In this document: piece by piece, positions 21,835 through 32,751 of the stretch
Position numbering within the stretch: position 1 is the first letter of the stretch
Layout: every line of letters starts with the position of its first letter
Translations under genes and position numbers: made by a program
Origin: Brachypterus glaber
Lineage: Eukaryota > Arthropoda > Insecta > Coleoptera > Kateretidae
Length of the DNA stretch: 64,000 bases
Direction of reading: 5' to 3'
Assembly (NCBI GenBank): GCA_958510825.1
Contig: OY294051.1
Coordinates: forward strand, 29,887,667 to 29,951,666
The notes under the pieces: generated by a model
What the model was told of the DNA's origin: nothing
The model's input: only the letters and a program-made list of their open reading frames with translations
The model's database searches: none

Positions 21835-22690
21835 ACCTTTGGAATTCATCGAACGACTTTAAAATTATTCCAAAATATCTGGAGTTAATAAATTTATAGA
21901 AACCCTTCTAAATTCATTATTAACCCTTGAAAGTCAAAGCAAATATTTTTTAAAATTATTTGAACTCTTGCAGTTCAATGAAACCTTTTTTTGCAAACGG
22001 TTGGAACTAATAAAATGGAATATAACGAAAATCCTTGGAATTTATTGGAAGTCATTGGAAACCTTTAGTTTAGTTTAGTTTATTGTTTATACTAGTTCGG
22101 GGACCTTTTTTAAAAGGTAGTTTATACCTTATTAGAGTTGAACCAAACCCTTTGGAATTCATAGAAATCCATTGTATATTGGAACCGTTTTAAATCCATT
22201 TAAAACCTTTGTAATGAATTAAAAAACTTTGGAATTTATTGGAAATCTTTTGAATTAATTGAAAGCCTTTGGAATTCATCAAGGACCATTTATATTCATT
22301 GAAAACCTCTAAAATTCATCGTAAACCTTTGTAATTTATTAAAAACGTTTGGAATTCATTAAAAACTTTTGGAATTTATTGTAAACCTTTGTAATTTAAT
22401 TAGATCTTTGGAATTCATTAAAAAATTTTGAAGAAGCTTTTAGCTCATTGAAAACTTTTGGAAACAATAGGAATCCCTTCGCAGTTCATGGAAAACTCTT
22501 TAAAGTCATGGAACTCCTTCTAAATTTATTAAAAACGTTTGGAACTTATTAGAAACCTTTGAAAATCATTCAAAACCTTTGGAAATCATTCAAAACCTTT
22601 GTAATTAATCGAAACCCTTTGTAATTTATCGAGAATTTTCATTGGGAATCTTTTAAATTACTGAAACTCTTTGGAACCCTAGTAAATTCA
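21835..22690. repeat. Degenerate 21-23 bp minisatellite
   Basis: Dozens of imperfect units of the form CCTTTGGAATTCATTGAAAA follow each other, with variants such as CCTTTGTAATTTATTAAAAA and CTTTGGAAATCATTCAAAAC. Unit length varies by a few bases and identity is low, so it is old. A non-repeat insert AGTTTAGTTTAGTTTATTG to about 22135 interrupts it. Transcripts of either strand would have a weakly periodic peptide but all frames are broken. Confidence 0.7.
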
Positions 22691-23396
22691 TTATAAACCT
22701 TTTCTCTATGGCTCATTTTTTTAATGGATACAGAAAAAAAAAATGGTTCGATAATAAATGATGAAAACTAGAGGGTAAAATTGAAAAAACGTCTTAATTA
22801 AGTAACTGTTGGTTGTGATTGACATCTATACAGGTTTCAACACTGTCAATCGACAGGTAATTGATCTATGATCGAGTTCAATTGTTAATTTTAAAATCAA
22901 TCACAATAGCCGCCTAAAACATTTTAAACATATGTGTGCATTACGGTACAAGAATACCATTCATATATTTTACCCCTTTTTCTTTGTTTTCCCTATTTAT
23001 CATAAAGGCCGCAACTGACTTTAATATTTTAACGAAGTGATTACTCTGCCTAAAATTGTTAGTAAAGTTCTCCTTAATAATTTATAATGACCTGTTTTAA
23101 CTCTTTTATAATAACTTGCAATAATAAAATGTATAATTTCAATGAGTATAAATTTATTTAGTAATAAATCAGACATTTTGCTTCTCAATACTAAACACAT
23201 CAACACGATATTAATATGTGTTAACCAAAGAATTAGATATCCAGAAGAATTTAACATAGGTTTTTTGCGTGAACAATTTACAAGAAGCTTCGTCACCAGA
23301 AGCAAAGGGAAGCCTCCCTCCCCCACATCGAGCATAATAAGCGCCAAAACAAGCTATTAGGCAAGACATTTTCTAAGGAATTAGACCTTCAAATTA

Positions 23397-23680
23397 GTAA
23401 AAAGTTTCACCTGCGGTGCTAGAACTTACTCGAGTTTTAAATTTTAAATTTTAAATTTTTAAAATTAAAATAGTCCATCAAATTTATGAAAATGTTCGTC
23501 TGTGTCACTAGGACTATTTTAGTTTATTTTTAAGTTAAGATTGTAAAACTAGCAAAAAAACACGTAAAAAAGTCCAAACCTTTCTAATATTTTAAGTTTT
23601 AAATTGTACAACAATAAAAATAGACCATTAAATTTAAATTAAATTTTATTCGTAAAATTTTTTGCTTGCTGCGCTGGAGC
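23397..23680. repeat. Scattered 'CTGCGGTGCTAGA' repeat copies
   Basis: GTTTCACCTGCGGTGCTAGA at 23403 and TTTTGCTTGCTGCGCTGGAG at 23660 are diverged copies of the repeat that forms the array at 43675-45310. Confidence 0.4.
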
Positions 23681-23756
23681 TTTATCTCGGCTAAAGGTCT
23701 AGATATTAATATCGGCCATTTTAAAAGACGTATGACGTAGTGTAAAATTGGAGGTA

Positions 23757-24018
23757 TACATAGAAAAAACGGATTCCTTGAACCAAGGACACGTGTCTTT
23801 GTATATGTTCAAAGCCATATTCTCTTGTTTCAAGGCTGGAATTTTCTTGAACCAAAGTTGAATGAATGAAGAGCACGGGTTTTGGAATAAAAATCCGCGC
23901 TCTTTATTCAAGGACATTGACTGGTTCAAGAAAATACCAGCCTTGAAACAAGAGAATATGGCCTTTGAACATATACAAAGACACGTGTCCTTGGTTCAAG
24001 GAATCCGTTTTTTCTATA
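23757..24018. mobile_element. Foldback MITE family A, copy 3 (best palindrome)
   Basis: Begins CATAGAAAAAACGGATTCC and ends GGAATCCGTTTTTTCTAT. Arms of about 120 bp (AACCAAGGACACGTGTCTTT, CAAAGCCATATTCTCTTGTT, TCAAGGCTGG) are mirrored almost base for base, meeting near 23890 around GAGCACGGGTTTTGGAATAA. No coding capacity beyond a 76-codon chance frame. Confidence 0.8.
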
Positions 24019-24557
24019 TACTGAAGTACAAATAATTTCGGATAAAAGTCCCCTAAAGTATTGGCGGAAACCTATTGAATTTATAATTACTTATTATCTA
24101 TTACTTTCTCTATGTTTCTGGTTTCACATAAGAAATAACTACGGATTTTTTTGTTTGATATATTTTTTTTGTCGACTTGCATTAAAAATTAATGTTACGG
24201 CCTCTTCTCTATCTAGGGCAAATATATAAGCGCACGTATCGATAAAGCTTAATGGATTTTTACTGATTTTTCATATGATACAGTTGTATTCAAGTTTAAA
24301 TAAATTGAACAATTTGTTTGAAAATAATTTGGCACGCTTTTAGAGAAGTAGGAGGATTTAAAATTGAGTCCTAATTTTACATAATAGAAAAAAAGGGGTT
24401 GACAATCCATTACCTAAGTAAAGGTAAACAGCTATGATACCTGGAAGTAAAAATGTTTTCAAATTAAACCTATTTTAGGGATTGGCTGTGAAACATTAAA
24501 ATATTAATTTTGTTTTAAATAAGAATTTTTGTTACACAATTTTGTTTGGACTTTTAA

Positions 24558-24918
24558 CCCTTAACGGGTCCGGTGCACCGCGGTGTCTGACAGACTACAC
24601 GATTTAAATAATTAATAAGAACTTGATATTATGATCTGATATATTTTTCTGTTTTTTTTTTATAATACTCAATTTACCAAGTTTTTTTTCAAAATTTTCA
24701 ACATGCCAACATTTATTTAGGTTAGTATTTTATTATATTTAGTTTTAATAAGGTTTCTTTTTACATATCCTAGTGTAATAATGTTTATACTATCTTTGAT
24801 AAATAAAACATTTAGTTTATTTGCATTTTCATTTTATTTTTTTCCTCTCAAAATAAGTAGTCTCTCAAACTATGCCATACCGTTTACGTAACAAATATGG
24901 TACCGTACCAGTTAAGGG
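24558..24918. mobile_element. piggyBac-like MITE with TTAA duplication
   Basis: TTAA (24554-24557) precedes CCCTTAACGGGTCCGGTGC, and the right end is the reverse complement of CCCTTAACTGGTACGGTAC followed by TTAA (24919-24922). The termini agree at 16 of 19 positions. The exact TTAA target site and a terminus starting with CCC are hallmarks of the piggyBac superfamily. The 361-bp body is A+T-rich and lacks a transposase. Confidence 0.72.
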
Positions 24919-25367
24919 TTAAAATCAGGTAGGCAATATTTATTATACCCTCAATTATATACTCTTTTCAGACTTAAGAATAAGAGTTTAAGTATAACAA
25001 TACATTAAGGTATATAACAATATAACAATACATTCAAGTTTAAACGAAGTGGCGATAAGATCCTATAGGGGGTTTCTTTTTTACCTTATTTCGAGAAATC
25101 TCACTTAGACACCTGCCATTTTTTCTAAATTCGGAAACATGATTGCTTCAAATAGACAGTTAAATGAGGCAGCTCTGAGTTACTCACATTTTCTCAATAT
25201 AAAAGAACATTCTTTATGTATACTGGCCCCCGATGATTATTTTTTAAATAAACCATATGGGGCCGTGCACAAATTACGTAAGACATTTTTTTAAGGATTT
25301 CGTTAAATTTTCTTAAACCTCATATCTTCTCCCCTAAAAATCTTACGTACACTGAGAATTCGTTCTC

Positions 25368-25555
25368 GTAGTAAATACTAAACGTTTTTGCCTTTTTGGA
25401 ACCCTACGCAACATTAAATTTTGTTATTAAATACAAGTATAAGTTGTAACAGTAAAATATAATAGAACAACGTTATGTTTTACTGTAACAACTGTTATTT
25501 GATAACAAATGTTGCCTGGGGTTTTAAATACGCTAGAACGTTCAGTATTTACTAC
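25368..25555. mobile_element. 188-bp palindromic MITE
   Basis: CGTAGTAAATACTAAACGTT at the left and AACGTTCAGTATTTACTACG at the right are near-complementary; inner GCAACATTAAATTTTGTTAT and GTTGTAACAGTAAAAT pair with ATTTTACTGTAACAAC and ATAACAAATGTTGC. It lies directly against the Harbinger-like end at 25561. Confidence 0.65.
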
Positions 25556-25560
25556 GGTAA

Positions 25561-25605
25561 GGGAACGCTCAAGTATTACATAACGCAAATTTGGATCATT
25601 TTGAT
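25561..25605 (+). repeat. One end of the Harbinger-like family
   Basis: GGGAACGCTCAAGTATTACA continues TAACGCAAATTTGG, matching the left end of 31058-31551, preceded by TAA. The opposite end was not found, so the copy is truncated. Confidence 0.5.
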
Positions 25606-26211
25606 CATTGATTTATAACTTCTCCAAAACAAATCTAATAGAAAATAAAATAATTAGCGTTTCCTGAAAATTGACACGGATATAAAAATGGAAAGATCCT
25701 TCATGTTTTAAAATCATTTAAAAATATAATGTCAACTTGTAAACATAATAATATTTTGCCTAAGATCTGCGGATAAAAAAAACAAACAAAAATTGTTTTA
25801 GCATTGCAAACCAAACAAAATTAGCATTATTTATTTGAACAGATCTCTCAAATGTCTACACAAACCAATGATTTCAATAAAATAATAATCCCCGATAATA
25901 TTCATTGAACAATATTTACTTACTGCATTCTCTCCGTAAACTGCACTTTACATCAACAATAAATACTGATGAAAACCCAAAAATAAACACACAAATACGG
26001 AAACTATGTTTTTATATCCGCAAACATCCCCAAGGGTTCGAACACTAATCGCCACAAATCATAATAGTAAAATAAATAATCTACAGCTTTTAATCTTTGA
26101 GTTTCTACGTCCGACAAAAACACTGATAAATTCCATTAAACGTGGTTTATCTGATTAAAAACAGCATTGAGAGAAATAATGAAAATAGCATAATACGATT
26201 TTTAGAATTTG

Positions 26212-26245
26212 CGAGTAAAGATAACAATAATGTTATCTTTACTCG
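26212..26245. repeat. Perfect 15-bp-arm hairpin
   Basis: CGAGTAAAGATAACA, loop ATAA, then TGTTATCTTTACTCG. No U-tract pattern or gene next to it suggests a known role. Confidence 0.75.
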
Positions 26246-26480
26246 GGGTACTATTGTTACAATTTTAATAGTTTTTTCTATTTGAGTTGTATTAAAAGCA
26301 TAATCACACGCATTTTGCGTGCAATTTTGCTTATAAGCAATTTTTGGGTTGGCAACAGAACAAACGACTATTAAAATCACAACACAGTTTTGCCAATCGT
26401 TTTTAGAAAAAAAAATTATCAAAATACCCCAAATGCATATTTTTGTTTTTTTTTTGTAAAAATCACTCAAATACAAAAAT

Positions 26481-27225
26481 CTTACGATAAAAATGCATAT
26501 AACCAATTTTGTTAAGGAGTAAATTTCCAACAATTTTTGTTTGGATCATTTTTTTAATATATTAATAACAATCGAGTTAATTTAAAAATAGCCATGTTGG
26601 AGGTGAAATTGTTTTTTTTTCCATTTTTCAGCCAAATTATGCATCAGATGATAATAGTGGTTATAAACTTGTAGCTCTTGAAATTCTCTACAAGTTTCAT
26701 ATATTATAAATTTTCATAGGTACTTTGTTACGGTTATAGAGGGCGCAACTCGACTTTCAGCGCCCACTGTAACCGTAATAAAATACGTATGAAAACGCAT
26801 ACTGTATAAAACTTATAGAGAATTTCAAGAGCTACAAGTTCGCTCATGACCACTTTTATCTTCCGATGAATAATTTGGCTGAAAAATCGAAAAAAAAACA
26901 ATTTCACCCCCAACGTGGCAATCTTTGAATATTTATAACTTGATTGTTATTATTATATTAAAAAAATGATCCCAACAAAAAATGTTGGAAATTTTCTCCT
27001 TAACAAAGTTGGTCATATGCATTATTATCGTAAGAAGAATATTTAGCGAGATAACCGCACTCCCTAAAATTCAAGATAGCGGACACCCCTTACGCAAATC
27101 ACCCGGTGAAAAACTAACAGGAGTATTTTGTTACTATCCACTACTACCCTTTAAAATATCAGCCCGTGTACATTTATTGCAATTTAACATAGGAATTTCT
27201 CGTTATTTGACTGGACTATACGAAA
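26481..27225. mobile_element. 554-bp palindrome family P3 with one tail
   Basis: 26481-27034 is palindromic about a G+C-rich centre (GAGGGCGC and GCGCCC near 26740-26765, with TTACGGTT and AACCGTAA outside it). Blocks ATGCATATAACCAATTTTGT, GAAATTTCC..CAACATTTTTT and AGCTCTTGAAATTCTCTA return in reverse complement. A tail at 27062-27225 (TTCAAGATAGCGGACACCCC, TTACGCAAATCACCCGGTGA) belongs to the family too, because the half-copy at 52231-52690 carries tail and arm joined in the same way. Confidence 0.72.
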
Positions 27226-27473
27226 TTTAGATAAATTAACGATATATGAAGAGGGAGACCTAAAGAAAAGTAGATAAGCAAGTAAAGAATGACTTGGAAA
27301 CTCTTTTAGCTAGAGGATAGAAACTATTAGAGATAAAAAAGGTATATAGTTTAAGCCAATATATTTAAATTATATAATAGTATAATATACGAGGGTTAGA
27401 TAACTACGCTTAATCACTTTACAAAGCAGAACGTAATCTTTAAGAAATGATTACGTAGTCACTGTAAAAATCA

Positions 27474-27685
27474 AGGGGTAAACCGCTGACAAAATTTTGT
27501 ACACCTTAGGAGGAAATCTTCAAATATTTCCTCCAGATTACCTCCAAAGGTTACCTCAAGTTTCTAAGATTTCCTCCGAAAAGGAGGAAATCTGAAAATT
27601 TCCTTCAGATTACCTCGTAACCTTCAAAGATTTCCTCCAGATGACCTCCAATTTGTACACCTGAATTCCTCTGCGGTTTACCCCT
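27474..27685. mobile_element. 212-bp MITE with internal GAGGAAATCT hairpins
   Basis: Ends AGGGGTAAACCGC and GCGGTTTACCCCT are exact inverted copies; TTTTGTACACCT pairs with AGGTGTAC just inside. The interior alternates GGAGGAAATCT and AGATTTCCTCC, including a perfect 11-bp-arm hairpin AGATTTCCTCC/GGAGGAAATCT at about 27568-27595. Strongly structured and recent in appearance. Confidence 0.68.
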
Positions 27686-28139
27686 CGGTAAAAATTATGC
27701 GTTGTTTACCTCTCAAATATATAAGAGTTATTTTCAACAGTATTTTTTGAATAGCCCCCTTAATTAAATTATTCAATCATCTGTCTTCAAACGTAAAAAA
27801 CCCATAAAGGAAAATTTTACGTGCAATAAAGTCGAATTTTATTTATCTAAGATTAACTATTTCCGTAAAATCACTTTATTAAAGTGTCCTTTTGATTTTA
27901 TTGACGTAAGCATAAAAACACAGTCACGCTAAATAAAGATCAAAGCGTCGGGACGCGACCTAATACTCCAGTCACTTGCTTTATTATGGGTTAAACGTTG
28001 CAGTCGTTGACACAAAATTAGATAGACTATTACATATGAAGAGGTGACTTTCAAAACGCAGTTTTTGACAAAAAACACATTTCGAGATATCAACCAAGTA
28101 TTAATTTAGGAACTATAACAGCTTTTATAGTTACTGTAG

Positions 28140-28199
28140 TTTTATAGTTACTATAGTTACTGGTACTGTACTGTTACTATAGTTACTGGTACTGTACCA
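28140..28199. repeat. Tandem duplication, about 26 bp twice
   Basis: GTTACTATAGTTACTGGTAC followed by TGTAC occurs twice consecutively, itself made of shorter GTTACT words. Confidence 0.75.
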
Positions 28200-28254
28200 A
28201 TGAACATCAGGTATTATCTATTTTGGTTTTATGACGTTGTATGCTGATATAAAT

Positions 28255-28483
28255 CCATTTCAAGCAAAGAAAAAAAATTGTCGATCTGTCGGTAGTTCGG
28301 TCGGTCGATCGGACTGTCTGGGAAATGTTGTGGGTTCGATAACTTAAGAACTATTTAAGCTAGAGACTGAAATTCGGCATACAGGTATGTTACCAAAAGT
28401 TCTCGCTTGGGATTGTTTTTGGTGAACATTGGGGTGCGGCAAGGGGGGCAAATGGGGAAAAATAAAAAAAAATAGTATAATTT
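28255..28483. repeat. Dispersed repeat with GTCGGT/GGACTGTCTGG block
   Basis: Contains TCTGTCGGTAGTTCGGTCGG then GATCGGACTGTCTGGGAAAT, followed by TTCGATAACTTAAGAACT. The style matches the blocks at 12590, 30300 and 47245. No coding frame is visible. Confidence 0.4.
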
Positions 28484-28740
28484 GAAAATTGCTATATAGG
28501 GGTTTTTAAGGTTGCTAAAATTGAATCTAATAATATTTTTTTACTCCACCCCCGAGGGGGTGGGGGGGGTAAATATTTTCAATATTTTCTTTAAAATTGG
28601 TGTATAGGGGTTTATGGGGTTGACGAATATGAATCTGACAATATTTTTTTTTTAAATTCACCCCCTGAGGGTAGTTTTTGTGAAAATTGGTATAATGGGG
28701 TTTTTAAGGTTGCTGAAAGAGAATCTGATAATAAAAAAGT
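28484..28740. repeat. Three tandem units of about 90-110 bp
   Basis: Each unit starts GAAAATTG(C/G)T..ATAGGGGTTTTTAAG or near it, continues GTTGCTAAAATTGAATCT(A/G)A and AATATTTTTTT, and ends in CACCCCC(T/C)GAGGG. Units begin near 28485, 28593 and 28683, with the last truncated. Confidence 0.6.
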
Positions 28741-29925
28741 TTTTTGACTGAGGAATTTTGTCGCAGTTGAAACCTATATTAACTGTAGTATAATTAAAAA
28801 CTGCGTTTTAAAAGTCAAGCTTTGGTTCAAAAACTGCGTTTTGTTTTTCCACGTGGTTTTCTAACTAAATTTTTAATATGAAATAACAAAAATTTTTATT
28901 TTTTTTTTGGATCAATAGATCGAATATGCATTAACATATATCCATTAGTAACTAATAATAAAATAACTTTCCTCTAATTAACAAAAAAGTTATAGAGGAA
29001 ACGTATTTTTTTAAGAAAAGTTATTTCGATTAATAGTATATTATACATCCAGCGTATAATAATTGCTATTAATCAATGAGGGTGAATTTTGCGACGCGAG
29101 CCGATAGGCAAGTGGCAAATCAACTGAATGCTTTATACGTATTATACGCAAGTAGAATACTATACTTTATCCACGGATGTTTCAAAGTTTAAACGGTTTA
29201 TTTTTTAGTTTACAGAACCGTGGTATCAAAATTAAAAAAATCCAATGTCCCATAGTACCATAGTACAGAAAAATGTTTTTTTACACTGATACAAATATTT
29301 TTTGAATATTTTCTTTTTTAACCACGTAAAGAGGTATCGCCCTTGGATTTGATGAAAATCTACCCCCACAAAGAGGGTTAAACTACCCCCCAAGCACCAA
29401 AAAAAGAAGTAATTAATAAAGTATCTCGAGAAAAATCGAGTTAAAGGGATCCAGTCAGTTATGTTTAATAAAATGTGAGAAAGTTTGGTATAAAACTCAC
29501 TTCAAGTACCCCTAGTTAACCCTTTGTTTAAGGGGATGTTTAGCTTCTAGAACAATAAATCTTGCTTTTTGCACAAGTTCATGACCAGACAAAAATTTGA
29601 GCATTATACGTTACATTTTATGTAAGTATAAAGATTCAGTTAAATTTTGTATAAAATCATATGAATTTTACAATTTAATCTAACTTTACCCCTTTTTCTT
29701 ACTGTGTAGTTTTGGTTAACAAGTTCCAAACGTTAAGCTTGAAAACAATGTTTTACATAACGAAAGTTACTGCAATTCAAACTATAATATTTAAGCGGAT
29801 AATGTAAAAAACTTTAACTTAGTTATAGTTGTGTATGTTTTAGACATCTGAAAGTTTTTCATGTAAAATACTTAATAATTTATGACTATAACAAGCCATG
29901 AAGATATGAAATGCTACACATTCCA
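28741..29925. other. A+T-rich sequence, nothing recognised
   Basis: No paired termini or coding signal identified. A short inverted match AACGCAGTTTTTGA (28052) and TCAAAAACTGCGTTTT (28832) may bound the 28-kb repeat cluster. Confidence 0.35.
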
Positions 29926-29926
29926 T

Positions 29927-30466
29927 CATATACTATTCACAGTAAATGGGCGTAAAACGAAAAAATTATTTTTTTTTTGAAAATTAAAAAAAATAAATAA
30001 ATAAAATTTTCTTTTTAAAAGTTTAATCCCCTATAACTTTATTGTTTTTGGGGGGATTACTTTCAAAATTGGTAGAATTGACCCTTATAATAAAAGTAGT
30101 TTTCTAAAAAATTACCTTAATCGGAATTTTCTTTCAGCTTTTTTCGATTGTTTAAAAAGTTTAGACCCCATAACTTTTTTGTTTTTTGGGGAATTACTTT
30201 CAAAAAAAAATAGGGATCTTTCCCTCGTAGAACTTGATTTTTCCTGAAAATTTCAAGTAGATCGGATTATTTCTTTCTTGAGTTATCGTGTGACATCGGG
30301 CGGACGGATGGACGGACAGACGAACATTAAAAAAAAGCTGATTATTTTTTCATGAAACAAATTTATATCCAAGAATTTTTTGTCTAGGACGATTTTTGAA
30401 AATTTTTGAAAATTCGAAACTACCGTATAATACTATTCTAGCGCAGGTGCTGTGAATAGTATAATA
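29927..30466. mobile_element. Probable TIR element of about 540 bp
   Basis: CATATACTATTCACAG on the left and CTGTGAATAGTATAAT on the right are inverted. The interior has two imperfect 130-bp direct repeats (TTTAATCCCCTATAACTTTA near 30020; TTTAGACCCCATAACTTTTT near 30157), then TTATCGTGTGACATCGGGCG and GGACGGATGGACGGACAGAC. ATTTACGCCC just outside the right end also pairs with GGGCGTAAA inside the left, so the boundary is uncertain. Confidence 0.45.
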
Positions 30467-30823
30467 ACATAAATTGAAATACCTGCTAAGCTTTGCATTT
30501 GAAGCATAATAATTCTATTTACGCCCAAAAGTTTAAAAACAAAATAAACCTGTTTTAAGTACTTAATTTTATGAGACTTTACTTATCATACCAATTATAT
30601 AGTATTATATACTATAAGGATCCGTAACTGAAGTGCAGGTAAAACTATAATTTCAGCACATAGTTAACTTTTAGTTGCCCTCTCAGGCATTTTTAAAATG
30701 AAACTTTGTTTTTAATGATTAATTATAAATATTATACTGTTAACAAAAAAAAAAAATAAATAATGAACACCTTTGCCGAATGTAATATTTATTTTATTTA
30801 TTTTTAATTAACTCCACATACAT

Positions 30824-30873
30824 ACATACCTATCTTAAGATAGGTATGTACTAAGATCTTAGTACTAAGATCT
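30824..30873. repeat. Perfect 26-bp palindrome plus duplicated ACTAAGATCTT
   Basis: ACATACCTATCTT and its exact reverse complement abut with no spacer; TACTAAGATCTT then appears twice in the next 25 bp. A zero-loop palindrome like this can extrude a cruciform, but no role is evident. Confidence 0.7.
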
Positions 30874-31057
30874 TGGTAAACGCTCAATTCAATGACTCGG
30901 AGGAACAAGGAACATAAACCAAATTTTCAAATAAATCTAGAATTTATTTCATAGGAAGTTGCCCTTAGATCGTTGCACCCGAGGTTGCACCCCTTAAACA
31001 AATTATGGTAAATAATACTGAAAGGTAGCGACCCTGTGCTTAAAAAAAAGGCACTAG

Positions 31058-31551
31058 GGGAACGTTCAAGTATTACGTAACGCAAAATTTGTCAATTTTC
31101 GACCCCCATGTAACGCGGCGTAAAATTTTCAAGACAGTCCATTTGTTACCTAACATTTTTTTTTACAAAAAGTAAAGAAATTGAAAGGAAATTTTGCTTT
31201 AAGGTTTAACCCGGTTTTTAACCGGTTATTGCTTCCGTGTTGTAACCAAAAACCGCTCTGGTGGTGATATCCGCAACCGGCTAACTGAAAACCGGTTATT
31301 TCCTATAGTTTCCCATCTCTATTTTTTTTTTGTTTAGAGGATTTAGTGTGCAATAAAATTTGCAACGAATCCGTATCTTAGGCCTAGATCATTGTTAAAA
31401 ACGTAATCCAATAAACATTTTATAAGTTTATAGTTTTTTAAGTGTTACGTAACATTTTTACTGACCCCGGCCCCCCTCAATAACGCAGGGTAAGGTTTTC
31501 GAGAACCCCCCACTCCCCTCCTAGAGCTTTACGTAATACTTGAACGTTCCT
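31058..31551. mobile_element. Harbinger-like non-autonomous element, 494 bp
   Basis: GGGAACGTTCAAGTATTACG then TAACGC at the left mirrors GC..TTTACGTAATACTTGAACGTTCC at the right. Subterminal CCCCCATGTAACGCGG and CCCCCTCAATAACGCAGGG repeat the 'AACGC' motif. Between 31200 and 31310 AACCGGTT words recur (TTAACCCGGTTTTTAACCGG; AACTGAAAACCGGTTATT). No transposase. Superfamily inferred from TTA/TAA flanks of other copies. Confidence 0.6.
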
Positions 31552-32049
31552 TGCCCATAATATGCTTTATGGCTCAAGTCATACGCCATATTTTTTAAGA
31601 ATTTCGTAAAAAATTATAAAAAAGACAATATTTTTTATTGCAAAATGATACGCATTAAATTACTAAAATAGCAATCGGTAAAAGTCCAATTTTAGGACTT
31701 TACCGATTTTACTAAAGCCTTTAAACTCGAATGATAAAACAAGATACATTTGGCTTATGCCCCTTGTTCCTACGAGACCTTCAATTGTTTTTTTTTTAAG
31801 AATAGTAGTGACTTAATAATATTGGAAATGGTCCATGACTTGAATTAATTTCATCATTTGTTTTAATTTAAATTAATCTTAATCAATTTTTATTATCTAT
31901 ATATTTAATAGTTTAACTGTTGATTAATTAAGAAGTGTTTTTTTGGTACTATGGTATATTTAATAGTTAGTACCTACTACCGCGACGAAAAGAAGTACTT
32001 TTGCTATTTTTATTTATCGTGTACATACAGTGTATTTACACATTATCAT

Positions 32050-32380
32050 CACTACATAAATTTTAAATATCTAGGCATTGCCCGATACAAAAATCTTACG
32101 TGGGATCAAACTGATCTGATCAGCACGTCGAAAACACTCTTATAACATTCGACGGCCGTATTTCTAAACTATACCACCCACTGCTATGTTGGAAAAGTCC
32201 TCCATCTATTAAAAACAAAGTTCTCTACAATCAATCCCTCAAGCCAGTATAGAGTTTCAGCTTGGAATAAAATCACCATCCAAACTTTAGTCCATTTAAA
32301 ACAAAGTGCTCAAAATATGCCTAAGCGCCCCTGGTTCATAAGGAACACTCAAGTACATAGAGATTTCGACATCCCCTCCT
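32050..32380 (+). pseudogene. Jockey-like LINE reverse transcriptase fragment 1
   Basis: The plus strand encodes, in broken frames, YLGIARYKNLTWDQ at 32068, PLLCWKSPPSIKNKVLYNQS with LKPV near 32177-32250, and RPWFIRNTQVHRDFDIP near 32324-32375. The order and content match the end of jockey-clade reverse transcriptases (YLGI.LD.LTW, then a KNKLLLYKS.LRPV segment, then APWYVRN..LHRDL.IP). Several stops and indels separate the blocks and the 5' part with the catalytic FADD-type box is absent, so the copy is dead. The fragment at 60447-60700 derives from the same family, because TATCTAGGCATT and TTACGTGGGAT are shared. Confidence 0.75.
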
Positions 32381-32680
32381 CATAGTCATAGCAAATATTT
32401 TATTCAAGACAATAAAAACTAGGGTACCTGAATGTTGGTTTGACGTCAAAAGAATTTCAGGAACTAATCAAGACAACTCTACACCCTCATTTTAAAGTTT
32501 CTTGATCTTGATATAATCACGAAATTCCCAAAAAAACTCACAAAAACTCACAAAAACATTTTCTCAAGCAAACATTTAATAAATAAACTAAATTAAATTG
32601 TTTGATATTTACAAATTTAAAAGATCTATATAAAACATTTTACTATTCCTTAAAACGACTTTTGTTTGATTAACGCAGTC

Positions 32681-32751
32681 GTCCCTCCGAAGTGACTGAT
32701 CGATTTCGTGCTTTTTAGCACTCTTCAGAGCCACATATCGGTAGTAGGGAC
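32681..32751 (-). ncRNA. Hammerhead ribozyme, copy 1
   Basis: Exact minus-strand equivalent of the motif at 33314-33384 by its place in the inverted arm. All core positions and both segments of helix I are intact. Predicted cleavage follows the C at 32698 on the minus strand. It belongs to the complete 3' repeat of the element. Confidence 0.8.

Noticed and set aside
21835..22690. CRISPR-like array because of regular short repeats
   Set aside because: Units are contiguous and degenerate without unique spacers of constant length; this is a minisatellite.
23021..23360. Overlapping 108-codon minus and 72-codon plus frames
   Set aside because: The plus frame has a run ICVNQRIRYPEEFNIGF that looks protein-like, but I cannot tie it to a family and neither frame has flanking coding sequence or consistent codon use.
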